Assembly (NCBI GenBank): GCA_001839685.1
Contig: MLAK01001288.1
Coordinates: 1-22,184 of the forward strand
Source of the DNA: Tritrichomonas foetus
Lineage: Eukaryota; Parabasalia; Tritrichomonadida; Tritrichomonadidae
Length of the DNA: 22,184 nt
Direction: 5' to 3'
Within the stretch, counting starts at the first letter, position 1, and each line of letters opens with the position of its first letter. Shown in pieces: positions 1 to 6,987 of the stretch. The translations under genes and the position numbers were made by a program. The notes below the pieces were generated by a model that worked only from the letters and a program-made list of their open reading frames with translations, was not told the origin of the DNA and ran no database searches.

Positions 1-24
1 TTTTTTTTTTTTTTTTTGATAGCA

Positions 25-33
25 TCATTTTTC
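25..33 (+). promoter_or_regulatory. Candidate initiator (Inr) for the 56-691 gene
   Basis: TCATTTTTC fits the trichomonad initiator pattern TCA-Y-W, and the predicted transcription start A at 27 would give a 29-base leader. A T-run occupies bases 1-17 just upstream. TCAYW is short and common in AT-rich DNA, so this is only a positional candidate; a second weaker match starts at 34. Confidence 0.35.
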
Positions 34-55
34 TCATCGATCTTGCCCATCAATT

Positions 56-691
56 ATGCACACAAGAAAGAAAGTTCCAAAGAATGTCTGGTCTCTTACC
101 ATACCATTTTCGGAGGATGAACAAAACCAATTTGTTGCTATGACAGAATCTCAACAAGAAAAAATGATCATCGAAAAATATTGTTCAACAAGAGGCAAAC
201 CACAAATTAAGGTTTATGATATGCTGAATCGTGAATTCATCAGAATGAGCAACGCAACATTTGGATTGACTGTCAAAACTTTTAAACCACTTTTCAAAGA
301 AATGAGAAAATTATTTCCTCATTTAAAGCGTTACACTCATCTCGTTCATAGAAGCATATTTATGATCCAGTATTTTCTTGAAGATCAAGAAGAAGCCTTG
401 ATGGTTTTTTTGTCAAAATATGAACTGAAAAATGGAAAATGGAAACCAAGAGATGGATATGATGGACAATGTGATAATACTGGTCAGAATCATGAAACAA
501 GTCCAATATGTCAAGAAAGCCAAGGAGATGAAAACATTGATCCTTCTCTCGGCAGTCAAAATGATTCACTTGTCCAAGAGTCATATGATAATCAAGAATT
601 TTTTCAGAATTTAGAATTTTTGCAAGAATGGGATTCTGAATGTGAGAGAGAAGATTTCGAAAGTACATTGATGCTTTATCCTGGTTTATAA
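56..691 (+). CDS. Hypothetical protein with acidic, asparagine/glutamine-rich tail
   Basis: This gene encodes a 211-residue intact protein that I do not recognise. It starts at ATG 56. Residues 1-130 are basic to neutral and look globular, with predicted helices around 67-92 (FGLTVKTFKPLFKEMRKLF) and 98-112. From about residue 135 the protein becomes polar and strongly acidic (D, E, Q, N, S), ending in YPGL. There is no signal peptide or membrane segment. A basic compact N-terminal half with an acidic tail would suit a nuclear or regulatory protein, but that is inference. A TCAYW-type initiator lies about 30 bases upstream. The stop is followed by AT-rich sequence. Codon usage and the absence of a competing long frame support a real gene; the function is unknown. 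Confidence 0.7.
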   Translation: MHTRKKVPKNVWSLTIPFSEDEQNQFVAMTESQQEKMIIEKYCSTRGKPQIKVYDMLNREFIRMSNATFGLTVKTFKPLFKEMRKLFPHLKRYTHLVHRSIFMIQYFLEDQEEALMVFLSKYELKNGKWKPRDGYDGQCDNTGQNHETSPICQESQGDENIDPSLGSQNDSLVQESYDNQEFFQNLEFLQEWDSECEREDFESTLMLYPGL

Positions 692-861
692 TCATTATAT
701 AATCAAGGCTCAAAAACATTAAAATTCAAAAATTGGAAACATAAGTATTTATTCTGTCCATATTCATAATAAAATCTAACTTAAATACTTTTAATCAAGA
801 TTTTTTTTATATATGAAATGCATATTTAAAAATGAGACATCGAGTTATCATCCCTGAATCT
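692..861. other. AT-rich intergenic spacer
   Basis: This is AT-rich spacer between the 56-691 gene and the decayed gene tail on the other strand. It holds the 3' untranslated region of the first gene. I see no RNA gene or strong repeat in it. Confidence 0.5.
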
Positions 862-1084
862 CTAGCTAGATCCATTGATTCTACGTTTCCAAATGACAAT
901 AACAAAAATAGCAACAATGATAATAATAAAAGTAACAAATGAAACAGAGACAGCAACTGTCTTCAATTAACTCTTTGATTCTTGAGAAGCGACTAATAGT
1001 AATATTGGACCATTCTTGACACTTTGGAAATTGCTCCTTTAAAATATTTTCATTAGCTTCAGGACCTACAAGTGGGATCGAATG
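862..1084 (-). pseudogene. Decayed 3' end of a single-pass membrane protein gene
   Basis: On the minus strand, bases 960-862 encode a textbook membrane-anchor C-terminus: TVAVSVSFVTFIIIIVAIF, a few more hydrophobic residues, then a WKRR stop-transfer cluster, INGSS and a TAG stop. A TAA at 967-969 interrupts this frame just upstream; beyond it the frame reads VASQESKS. Another frame upstream (from 1084) reads protein-like sequence (HSIPLVGPEANENILKEQF, then PKCQEWSNITIS). The pattern suggests the last part of a gene for a surface type I membrane protein, broken by at least one stop and one frameshift. No start or longer open frame is left. The family cannot be named. It could instead be chance open sequence; the hydrophobic helix followed directly by a basic cluster and a stop is the main argument. 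Confidence 0.35.
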
Positions 1085-1301
1085 TTAATCTTCTTTGGCA
1101 AATTATATTTCAGATCACCTTGAATTCATCTTGTCTTATTTATTAGTTGATGAATTTTAATATTAGTGATGGAGCAAAATAATGTATATATTATGAATCA
1201 TTTATATTACTAGATCAATAAAATGAAAGAGTCAAACAAATATATTCTATATTATTTATTTTCTAAACATATATATATTCTATATTTTCTCTATATATTT
1301 T
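1085..1301. other. Intergenic spacer, 3' side of the first glycosyltransferase gene
   Basis: This is strongly AT-rich sequence with TATATA runs at about 1250-1300, directly downstream of the minus-strand stop at 1302-1304. Part of it may belong to the decayed gene tail. No other feature is visible. Confidence 0.4.
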
Positions 1302-2603
1302 CTATTTGAGTGACATAGCTTTTTCTATAAATTTCACATAAAAATCAACATCAACATGAAATGGACTAGTTAGCATTTGTGGTTCTCTAATGTGGATGAA
1401 ATAATGTCCTGAAGCAATTGCCAAATACTTTAAACTGTGGAAACACTGACGAAATTCAACAACAGCAACTGTTGAACCAGGCTGCATAAATAAACACCCA
1501 AAAATAGCACTTGAATGTGATCCAAAAACAAATTTAACAGAATTCCAAAAACGAATTTGTGCTTGTAAATTTCCTTTATTTTCTGATCGAATTTCAAATG
1601 AAATTTCAGGATTTGAAATTTTTAACTTTTCAAAAATTTGATTGATTTCAATAATTTTTCTGCTATCTTTTCGATCAAAAATAATGTACCTATTTGGTGG
1701 AGATTCTGAGAGTTTTAAAATCTTTTTAATTTGATATTTTGCAAATGCAATTGAAATTGCGCTCATATGCATGCAAGTTTGTAATTGAAATGTATAAACA
1801 TTTTCCGCAAACACTGTATAAGCATCGACAGAACTTTTTGAAGGAGTCGATGAGCTTTTTGATAGAAAACTACAAACACTATTTGAGACAACGTTAAATA
1901 GCCTTTTTAGGTTATTTCCAGACTGTTTGGGCATGCTTGATAAATCTTTCAATGCATTTCCATCTAAAATTCTCTCTTTTGGAATCCCTGCAATTTCGTA
2001 GCCATCAATATGAAATTGTTTGATAGAGAAACATAAAACATAGCTGGTTTTTCGAATTTCTTCGGGAATTAAGAAGAACGTTGGATAGATTTCAGAAAGC
2101 CAATGACCAAAAGTTTCAAAGTTCACATGTGTCAGAGAAATTATTGAATGATATCTTTTGAAATTAATTTGATAAGATTTTGGTTTTTCAAAGTTAAGAT
2201 AAAGTTGGTGAACCATTTTTTTACAATTGTGCGAAATAGCATAAAAGTTTCCTTCTTTGATAAAAACACCGTTGCTTAAACAAAAAGTATCTTTGAAATG
2301 AAGCATGTAAACACGACTTCTTTTCGCATGTTCTTCAAAATTAAAGCGTGGAAACATGCAAGCGTCGATATATTTTTCGTCACCAAAAACTTGTGGTGTT
2401 TTGTAATCAATTCGTGGTACTTTAACATTTGATAGCAAAATCCTTCGATAAGTGAAATGTGGATAATCCTTCACGTATAATTTAGGACTTTCGAGGAATA
2501 AAGTTTCGTTTTGTGTTATTTGCACGGCCTTGAATGGTATGAAACAATACGTGAAAAATGAAGTCACCACTATTGCAAGGAAAATCAAGAAAGTGAGAAA
2601 CAT
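1302..2603 (-). CDS. GT61/DUF563-type glycosyltransferase, type II membrane protein (copy 1)
   Basis: This gene encodes a 433-residue protein. The open frame extends upstream to a TTG at 2651, but the first in-frame ATG is at 2603. Starting there places the hydrophobic segment (FLTFLIFLAIVVTSFFTYCF, about residues 2-22) at the N-terminus, as in a type II Golgi or ER glycosyltransferase. The lumenal part carries DUF563/GT61-like signatures: FGHWLSEIYP near residue 165, YIIFDRKDSRKIIEINQIF near 310, and the diagnostic FGSHSSAIFGCLFMQPGSTV near 350-370, which resembles the family's G-x-H-G-A-x-L-x-N-x-x-F-M-x-P-G motif. Known GT61 enzymes transfer sugars such as xylose, arabinose or GlcNAc; the substrate here is unknown. 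A serine-rich linker lies near residues 245-260. The sequence is identical to the paralog at 5012-6286 for the first ~160 residues and diverges after that. I found no clear Inr before 2603. Confidence 0.8.
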   Translation of the reverse strand: MFLTFLIFLAIVVTSFFTYCFIPFKAVQITQNETLFLESPKLYVKDYPHFTYRRILLSNVKVPRIDYKTPQVFGDEKYIDACMFPRFNFEEHAKRSRVYMLHFKDTFCLSNGVFIKEGNFYAISHNCKKMVHQLYLNFEKPKSYQINFKRYHSIISLTHVNFETFGHWLSEIYPTFFLIPEEIRKTSYVLCFSIKQFHIDGYEIAGIPKERILDGNALKDLSSMPKQSGNNLKRLFNVVSNSVCSFLSKSSSTPSKSSVDAYTVFAENVYTFQLQTCMHMSAISIAFAKYQIKKILKLSESPPNRYIIFDRKDSRKIIEINQIFEKLKISNPEISFEIRSENKGNLQAQIRFWNSVKFVFGSHSSAIFGCLFMQPGSTVAVVEFRQCFHSLKYLAIASGHYFIHIREPQMLTSPFHVDVDFYVKFIEKAMSLK

Positions 2604-2723
2604 TCCAACTAAATGTTGTTTGGAAGTCTGATCTAAAACCGAAATCCTCAACTTCGACTTTTTCCATGTTTATATAATCACATAAGTATGGAAAAATATT
2701 CCCATCAAATATTTCAGTTGGTC
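2128..2723. repeat. 596-bp duplicated block, copy A (pairs with 5811-6406)
   Basis: Read line by line, I see no difference from 5811-6406 (offset 3683). The block covers about 476 bases of coding sequence (N-terminal ~159 codons of the glycosyltransferase) and about 120 bases upstream of the ATG. Outside it, identity drops abruptly: on the coding side to a clearly diverged paralog, on the upstream side to unrelated sequence. Confidence 0.9.
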
Positions 2724-2735
2724 TGATCTAAAACC
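2626..2735. repeat. 15-bp direct repeat at the upstream edge of the duplicated block
   Basis: GTCTGATCTAAAACC occurs at 2626-2640 (within the 5' part of the glycosyltransferase frame) and again at 2721-2735. The second copy spans the edge of the 596-bp identity block, which ends at 2723. The second paralog has only the first copy. This may mark the recombination or slippage event that created the junction. Confidence 0.75.
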
Positions 2736-3236
2736 AAAATTTTAATCGTATTCAATTTTCAAATCATCATTTTCATGAAATTCGTTGTCAACGAAATTTA
2801 CTTATTTTTTTACAAATAAATTGTGAACTTTTAGATGAAAAAAAAAAAAAAAAAAGAATATCACTTTGACATGAAAGCCAGCTTGCTCAAGAACAAGGTT
2901 TTTATATGAGGTATTTTCAATGATTTTTCTTTTATTAGTGATTTTTCTTTTAGCAGTTATTTTTCCTATTTCTAAATGATTATAAGCACTTTGGAACAAG
3001 CAATTATCTAAAATTACTTTTTTTGATATTGGATTATTATTTGGGCTGTGAATCTTTTAATTTCGTGAGTAGCAATATCATTGAAACGTTATCACCGATA
3101 TTCAATTTTCATTAATTATCGGCAGTTTGTTAAGAATTATCAGTGTGTCAAAATATAATAAATTGCATATATTTTCTCTATAACCGATTTTGGCATATTT
3201 AAAAAGTCGATTCCTGAAGGAATTGAGAACACTTTC
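2724..3236. other. Divergent intergenic region with 18-bp poly(A) tract
   Basis: This spacer separates the minus-strand glycosyltransferase and the plus-strand transporter, so it should hold promoters for both. It contains an A18 run at 2838-2855 and two TATC-type sites close together: GTTATC at 3088-3093 and ATTATCGG at 3115-3122. No unambiguous Inr sits directly before the ATG at 3237. Small open frames here look like chance. Confidence 0.45.
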
Positions 3237-4595
3237 ATGGAAGATACACCAACGTCAGATTCACCAGAAATAAAACTTTCAGATGGACTAGATGCTTCTA
3301 ATTCAGATGTTGATCTTGAAGTTTTCGAAAAGGGAACAGAAACATTTTCCTCCAAAATTAGATTTTGGTTAAACAGTTTTTTCCAACCAAATTTCACGCT
3401 ATCCCTTTTATCGATCACATTTGTGATTGAACGAAGTGGGTTGGCTCCATCTTCACTTTTTATTTTTTATGCTTTCGTAGCGCATTATTTTCTGGAGTAT
3501 TTTGTTACGAAATTATTAAAATCACGTAAACATGATTATTTGCTGGAATTCTTTACAGCTGAAGAACTCCCACCAATTTTTCCAAAATTATATGCATTTT
3601 TTGTGCATGTTTATCATATTTGTTTAAATGTTTACATTTTATTGCTTTTAAATGATGTCCTCTATCAACCATTCCAAGCAATTTCACCAAACTTCCTTTT
3701 GAAATATAAGAAAGCAATTTCAATAATTGTATTTTCATTTTTCAATTTGATCTCTCTTGGCAGGGATTTTCCAAAGTCTTTAATTTTGGTTTCTTTTATA
3801 GCCTGCTCTACCATTTTTTATTTAGCATGCCACTCTTTCTATAGATCGATAGTAACTCAAGAAGGATCAAATCGATCATTACAAATTGATTCAATGAATG
3901 AGAATGTCCTATCATTATTTTGTTTTTGCTTATTTTCTTTTGGATTTCCACCAATTTTGAATAAAAATCTAATACCAATTAATAATCCAGAAAATGACGA
4001 ACAAGAAATGAGTGTTCTGGATAATAATGAAACAATAAATGGTGCTTTAAATCCTAAACTAATAGACGAAACGAAAGAAAATAAACAAATCGAAAAGAAG
4101 AAAAAAAGGTGTCAAAATTTTGGAAACAATTTATTAGTGTTTTTAAAACTTCTGGTTTTAGCGACTGTTGGAATCACAATATATGCTGCTTATGGAAGAT
4201 ATATCAATACAACACAATTTTTTAGCTTTTCAATGAATAATACAATTGCTAATATTTGCCGTGTTTCTTATTTTCTGGTTTTTCTCCTTTCTTCCGTAAA
4301 TTCTAATTTTAAATTGAATGTAAAAAGTGATTATTCAACAATTTTGTCTAAGCTAGTGATTTCTGTATTGCTTTCATTGCTTGTTGAGGCATCTTTACCT
4401 TTTGCTGTATTGTGTGGAGTTGTTAATTCTTTTATCATTGAAATTCTTCTCCTAGGAATTGCTTCACTCATACAAAGGCAAAACTTATCATTAAATACTA
4501 TTATTTTGACATCTGTATTTATATTAATGGCAGGAATCATTGGATCCTTTGTAATTTATAATTCAATTTTTGATATTATCTTATACTATAAATAA
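3237..4595 (+). CDS. Polytopic membrane protein, probable amino acid/auxin permease (AAAP-like)
   Basis: This gene encodes 452 residues with an acidic soluble N-terminus (about 1-40) and roughly ten membrane helices, near residues 53-66, 73-93, 118-142, 159-175, 180-202, 224-241, 299-319, 339-355, 372-415 (two helices) and 421-447. A charged loop at 245-296 (ending EKKKKRC) splits the protein into two parts. The second half has the AAAP (PF01490) layout: a helix, then a GRYINTTQFFSF-type segment, IANICRVSYFLVFLLSS, a linker, and closely spaced terminal helices. LFSFGFPPILN before the loop resembles the FSF-x-x-H-P element of that family. The likely role is amino acid import at the plasma membrane or a vacuole; the family call rests on topology and weak motifs. 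The stop overlaps a TATAAATAAA sequence that could serve as a trichomonad polyadenylation signal (UAAA near the stop). Confidence 0.6.
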   Translation: MEDTPTSDSPEIKLSDGLDASNSDVDLEVFEKGTETFSSKIRFWLNSFFQPNFTLSLLSITFVIERSGLAPSSLFIFYAFVAHYFLEYFVTKLLKSRKHDYLLEFFTAEELPPIFPKLYAFFVHVYHICLNVYILLLLNDVLYQPFQAISPNFLLKYKKAISIIVFSFFNLISLGRDFPKSLILVSFIACSTIFYLACHSFYRSIVTQEGSNRSLQIDSMNENVLSLFCFCLFSFGFPPILNKNLIPINNPENDEQEMSVLDNNETINGALNPKLIDETKENKQIEKKKKRCQNFGNNLLVFLKLLVLATVGITIYAAYGRYINTTQFFSFSMNNTIANICRVSYFLVFLLSSVNSNFKLNVKSDYSTILSKLVISVLLSLLVEASLPFAVLCGVVNSFIIEILLLGIASLIQRQNLSLNTIILTSVFILMAGIIGSFVIYNSIFDIILYYK

Positions 4596-5011
4596 AATAT
4601 TAAGATCATTCGATCTCAAAAACTAATACATCTATTTTTTTGAATTTCTTTTTCTTTTTTTTTTTTCTGGTGATTGAATTCATGTTTAGTCACAAATGAA
4701 GAACAAAATACTCATTAGTGTTCACCAACAACAACAAAAAAAATAAATAAAAAACGATATCAAAATATTTAATATTATTTAATTATATCGGAAACAATAT
4801 TCATATTTCTTTTCCAAATTATGAACCAATATATCGAAGAATTGATTACATTGTGTTTTCTTCATCTTGTTTGATGAGAGAAAAAATATTATTCTGTATA
4901 CTTGAGAACGAAAGTTATTTCACGAAAAACAAGCATAAAGGAAGAGATTACAGCTGTATCTAACAAAAAAGGTCATATACAGGCGATATGGTGACAAAAT
5001 AGTGTTATTAG
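4596..5011. other. Convergent intergenic spacer
   Basis: This AT-rich spacer lies between two convergent 3' ends. It contains homopolymer-like runs (T-rich at 4650-4665, A-rich at 4735-4753). I see no gene, RNA or palindrome of note. Confidence 0.5.
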
Positions 5012-6286
5012 TTATTTTAGAGAAAGTGCTTTTTCTATAAATTGAACATAAAAAGTAACATTCGCATGAAATGGAACAAGAAGTTTCATTGTTGGTTCTC
5101 TAAAGTGGATGAAACAATGACCTGAAGCAATTGCCAAATACTCTAAACTGTGGAAACATAGAATAAATTCAACGATAGCAACTGTTGAACCAGGCCGCAT
5201 GAAAAAGCAACCAAAAATAGCACTGGAATGTGATCCAAAAATAAATTTAACAAAATGCCAAAAACGAATTTGTGTTCGTAAATCACCTGAATTCTCGGAT
5301 CGAATTTCAAATGGAATGTCTGGATTTCTGCTTTTCACCAATTCAAAAATTTGATTAATTTCTATGATTTTCCGACTGTCTTTTCGATCAAAAATAATAT
5401 ACCTGTGTGGCAGTGGAAATTCAGGTAGTTGTAATAGCCGCACAGTTTCCTGTTTGGCAAATGCAATAGAAATTGCACTCATATGAAGACAAGTTTGTAA
5501 TTGAAAAGTATAAACATTGTCAGAATAAACAGTAAAAGCATCATCGGAACTTCTCGATGATGGTGATGAATTTTTTGATAAAGTATTACAAAATCTTTTT
5601 GGATGATTGTTTGATGTGTTTGATAATTCTTTTAATAATTCTCCATTTATAAGTCTTTCTTTGGGAATTCCTGCAATTTCGTACCCTTCAATATGAAATT
5701 TCCTTACATTATAGCATAAAACATAACTGGCTGTCCTAATTGGTTCAGGTATCATTAAAAATATGGGATACATTTCAGAAAGCCAATGACCAAAGGTGTC
5801 AAAATTAACGTGTGTCAGAGAAATTATTGAATGATATCTTTTGAAATTAATTTGATAAGATTTTGGTTTTTCAAAGTTAAGATAAAGTTGGTGAACCATT
5901 TTTTTACAATTGTGCGAAATAGCATAAAAGTTTCCTTCTTTGATAAAAACACCGTTGCTTAAACAAAAAGTATCTTTGAAATGAAGCATGTAAACACGAC
6001 TTCTTTTCGCATGTTCTTCAAAATTAAAGCGTGGAAACATGCAAGCGTCGATATATTTTTCGTCACCAAAAACTTGTGGTGTTTTGTAATCAATTCGTGG
6101 TACTTTAACATTTGATAGCAAAATCCTTCGATAAGTGAAATGTGGATAATCCTTCACGTATAATTTAGGACTTTCGAGGAATAAAGTTTCGTTTTGTGTT
6201 ATTTGCACGGCCTTGAATGGTATGAAACAATACGTGAAAAATGAAGTCACCACTATTGCAAGGAAAATCAAGAAAGTGAGAAACAT
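5012..6286 (-). CDS. GT61/DUF563-type glycosyltransferase, type II membrane protein (copy 2)
   Basis: This gene encodes a 424-residue paralog of the 1302-2603 protein. The open frame reaches a TTG at 6334, but the first in-frame ATG is at 6286, giving the same N-terminal membrane anchor. The DUF563/GT61 signatures are retained: FGHWLSEMYP near residue 165, YIIFDRKDSRKIIEINQIF, and FGSHSSAIFGCFFMRPGSTV. Residues 1 to about 162 are identical to copy 1. After that the proteins differ by many substitutions and a shorter serine-rich linker in this copy (nine residues shorter overall). Both end in a similar SLK tail. The variable half carries the putative catalytic region, so the two enzymes could differ in substrate while sharing the anchor and promoter-proximal DNA. 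The two genes are in the same orientation on either side of the transporter gene. Confidence 0.8.
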   Translation of the reverse strand: MFLTFLIFLAIVVTSFFTYCFIPFKAVQITQNETLFLESPKLYVKDYPHFTYRRILLSNVKVPRIDYKTPQVFGDEKYIDACMFPRFNFEEHAKRSRVYMLHFKDTFCLSNGVFIKEGNFYAISHNCKKMVHQLYLNFEKPKSYQINFKRYHSIISLTHVNFDTFGHWLSEMYPIFLMIPEPIRTASYVLCYNVRKFHIEGYEIAGIPKERLINGELLKELSNTSNNHPKRFCNTLSKNSSPSSRSSDDAFTVYSDNVYTFQLQTCLHMSAISIAFAKQETVRLLQLPEFPLPHRYIIFDRKDSRKIIEINQIFELVKSRNPDIPFEIRSENSGDLRTQIRFWHFVKFIFGSHSSAIFGCFFMRPGSTVAIVEFILCFHSLEYLAIASGHCFIHFREPTMKLLVPFHANVTFYVQFIEKALSLK

Positions 6287-6406
6287 TCCAACTAAATGTT
6301 GTTTGGAAGTCTGATCTAAAACCGAAATCCTCAACTTCGACTTTTTCCATGTTTATATAATCACATAAGTATGGAAAAATATTCCCATCAAATATTTCAG
6401 TTGGTC
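5811..6406. repeat. 596-bp duplicated block, copy B (pairs with 2128-2723)
   Basis: This is the second copy of the identical block described at 2128-2723. It begins inside the coding region and ends about 120 bases upstream of the ATG, where the sequence changes abruptly (GGTCGTGC here, GGTCTGAT in copy A). Confidence 0.9.
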
Positions 6407-6940
6407 GTGCAAGCTTTTTGAAAGACGATGCAAATCAAAAAATTTGAAGTGTAATGATTTAATTTGAATGACTATTGAATCACAAATTGGCAACACTCAT
6501 TGGATTAAAGGAGTGAAAACAAAATTGTGTATTTATGTAAATTTTTTGGGCTTAATCTATGGTTTATCGCCTCAAATAATTAATTTCTGGCGAGATCAAG
6601 TTATCAGCAAAAATAATAACCACAACTTGAAGTTGCTTGAATTGGATTGACATGTTACATGAAAAATGGTGCATTTCCTCTTTCATCAAGTGAGTAAAAA
6701 ATGAGATCAAGGCGATTACTCGCTAAACAATGCCTAGCATGCATATCTAGATAGTACTATCAAACTAGTAGTTTGACCACAGTATGTAGAAACTAAGACA
6801 ATTCTTGTGAATATTTATTTCATAATAAATAAATGAGTTAATAATAGCTGTTTTCCCTCTATATTACTTTCTAGAGAAAGTTTCTCTATTTAAAGGAGTA
6901 AATATTAATTTTAATATTGAATACATGTGTTTAATTTGAC
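6407..6940. promoter_or_regulatory. Divergent intergenic region with three near-perfect palindromes
   Basis: This lies between the second glycosyltransferase (minus) and the pseudokinase gene (plus). It has GATAGTACTATC at 6750-6761 (perfect), overlapping TCAAACTAGTAGTTTGA at 6760-6776 (8-bp arms, one-base centre), and TAGAGAAAGTTTCTCTA at 6872-6888 (8-bp arms, one-base centre). These may be binding sites for dimeric regulators. An open frame of 60 codons at 6468-6650 is not convincing. Confidence 0.4.
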
Positions 6941-6978
6941 AATGTGATATGAAAGAAGAAATGTGATATGAAAGATGA
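6941..6978 (+). repeat. 19-bp tandem duplication in the leader of the pseudokinase gene
   Basis: AATGTGATATGAAAGAAGA (6941-6959) is followed directly by AATGTGATATGAAAGATGA (6960-6978), with one mismatch. Each unit contains ATGTGA, a start codon followed at once by a stop. The pair ends nine bases before the ATG at 6988. Confidence 0.85.
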
Positions 6979-6987
6979 AAAATTACA

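Noticed and set aside
832..942. 36-codon plus-strand frame starting MRHRVIIPES
   Set aside because: It is short, ends in an Asn/Lys-rich run, and overlaps the more convincing membrane-tail remnant on the other strand.
2482..2667. 61-codon minus-strand frame starting with the first ATG upstream of the glycosyltransferase (also at 6165-6350)
   Set aside because: It overlaps the glycosyltransferase N-terminus in another frame, lacks a sensible anchor, and its duplication simply reflects the 596-bp identical block.
6468..6650. Plus-strand 60-codon frame between the second glycosyltransferase and the pseudokinase
   Set aside because: It has a protein-like stretch but no initiator, no recognisable family and lies within a divergent promoter region; most likely chance.
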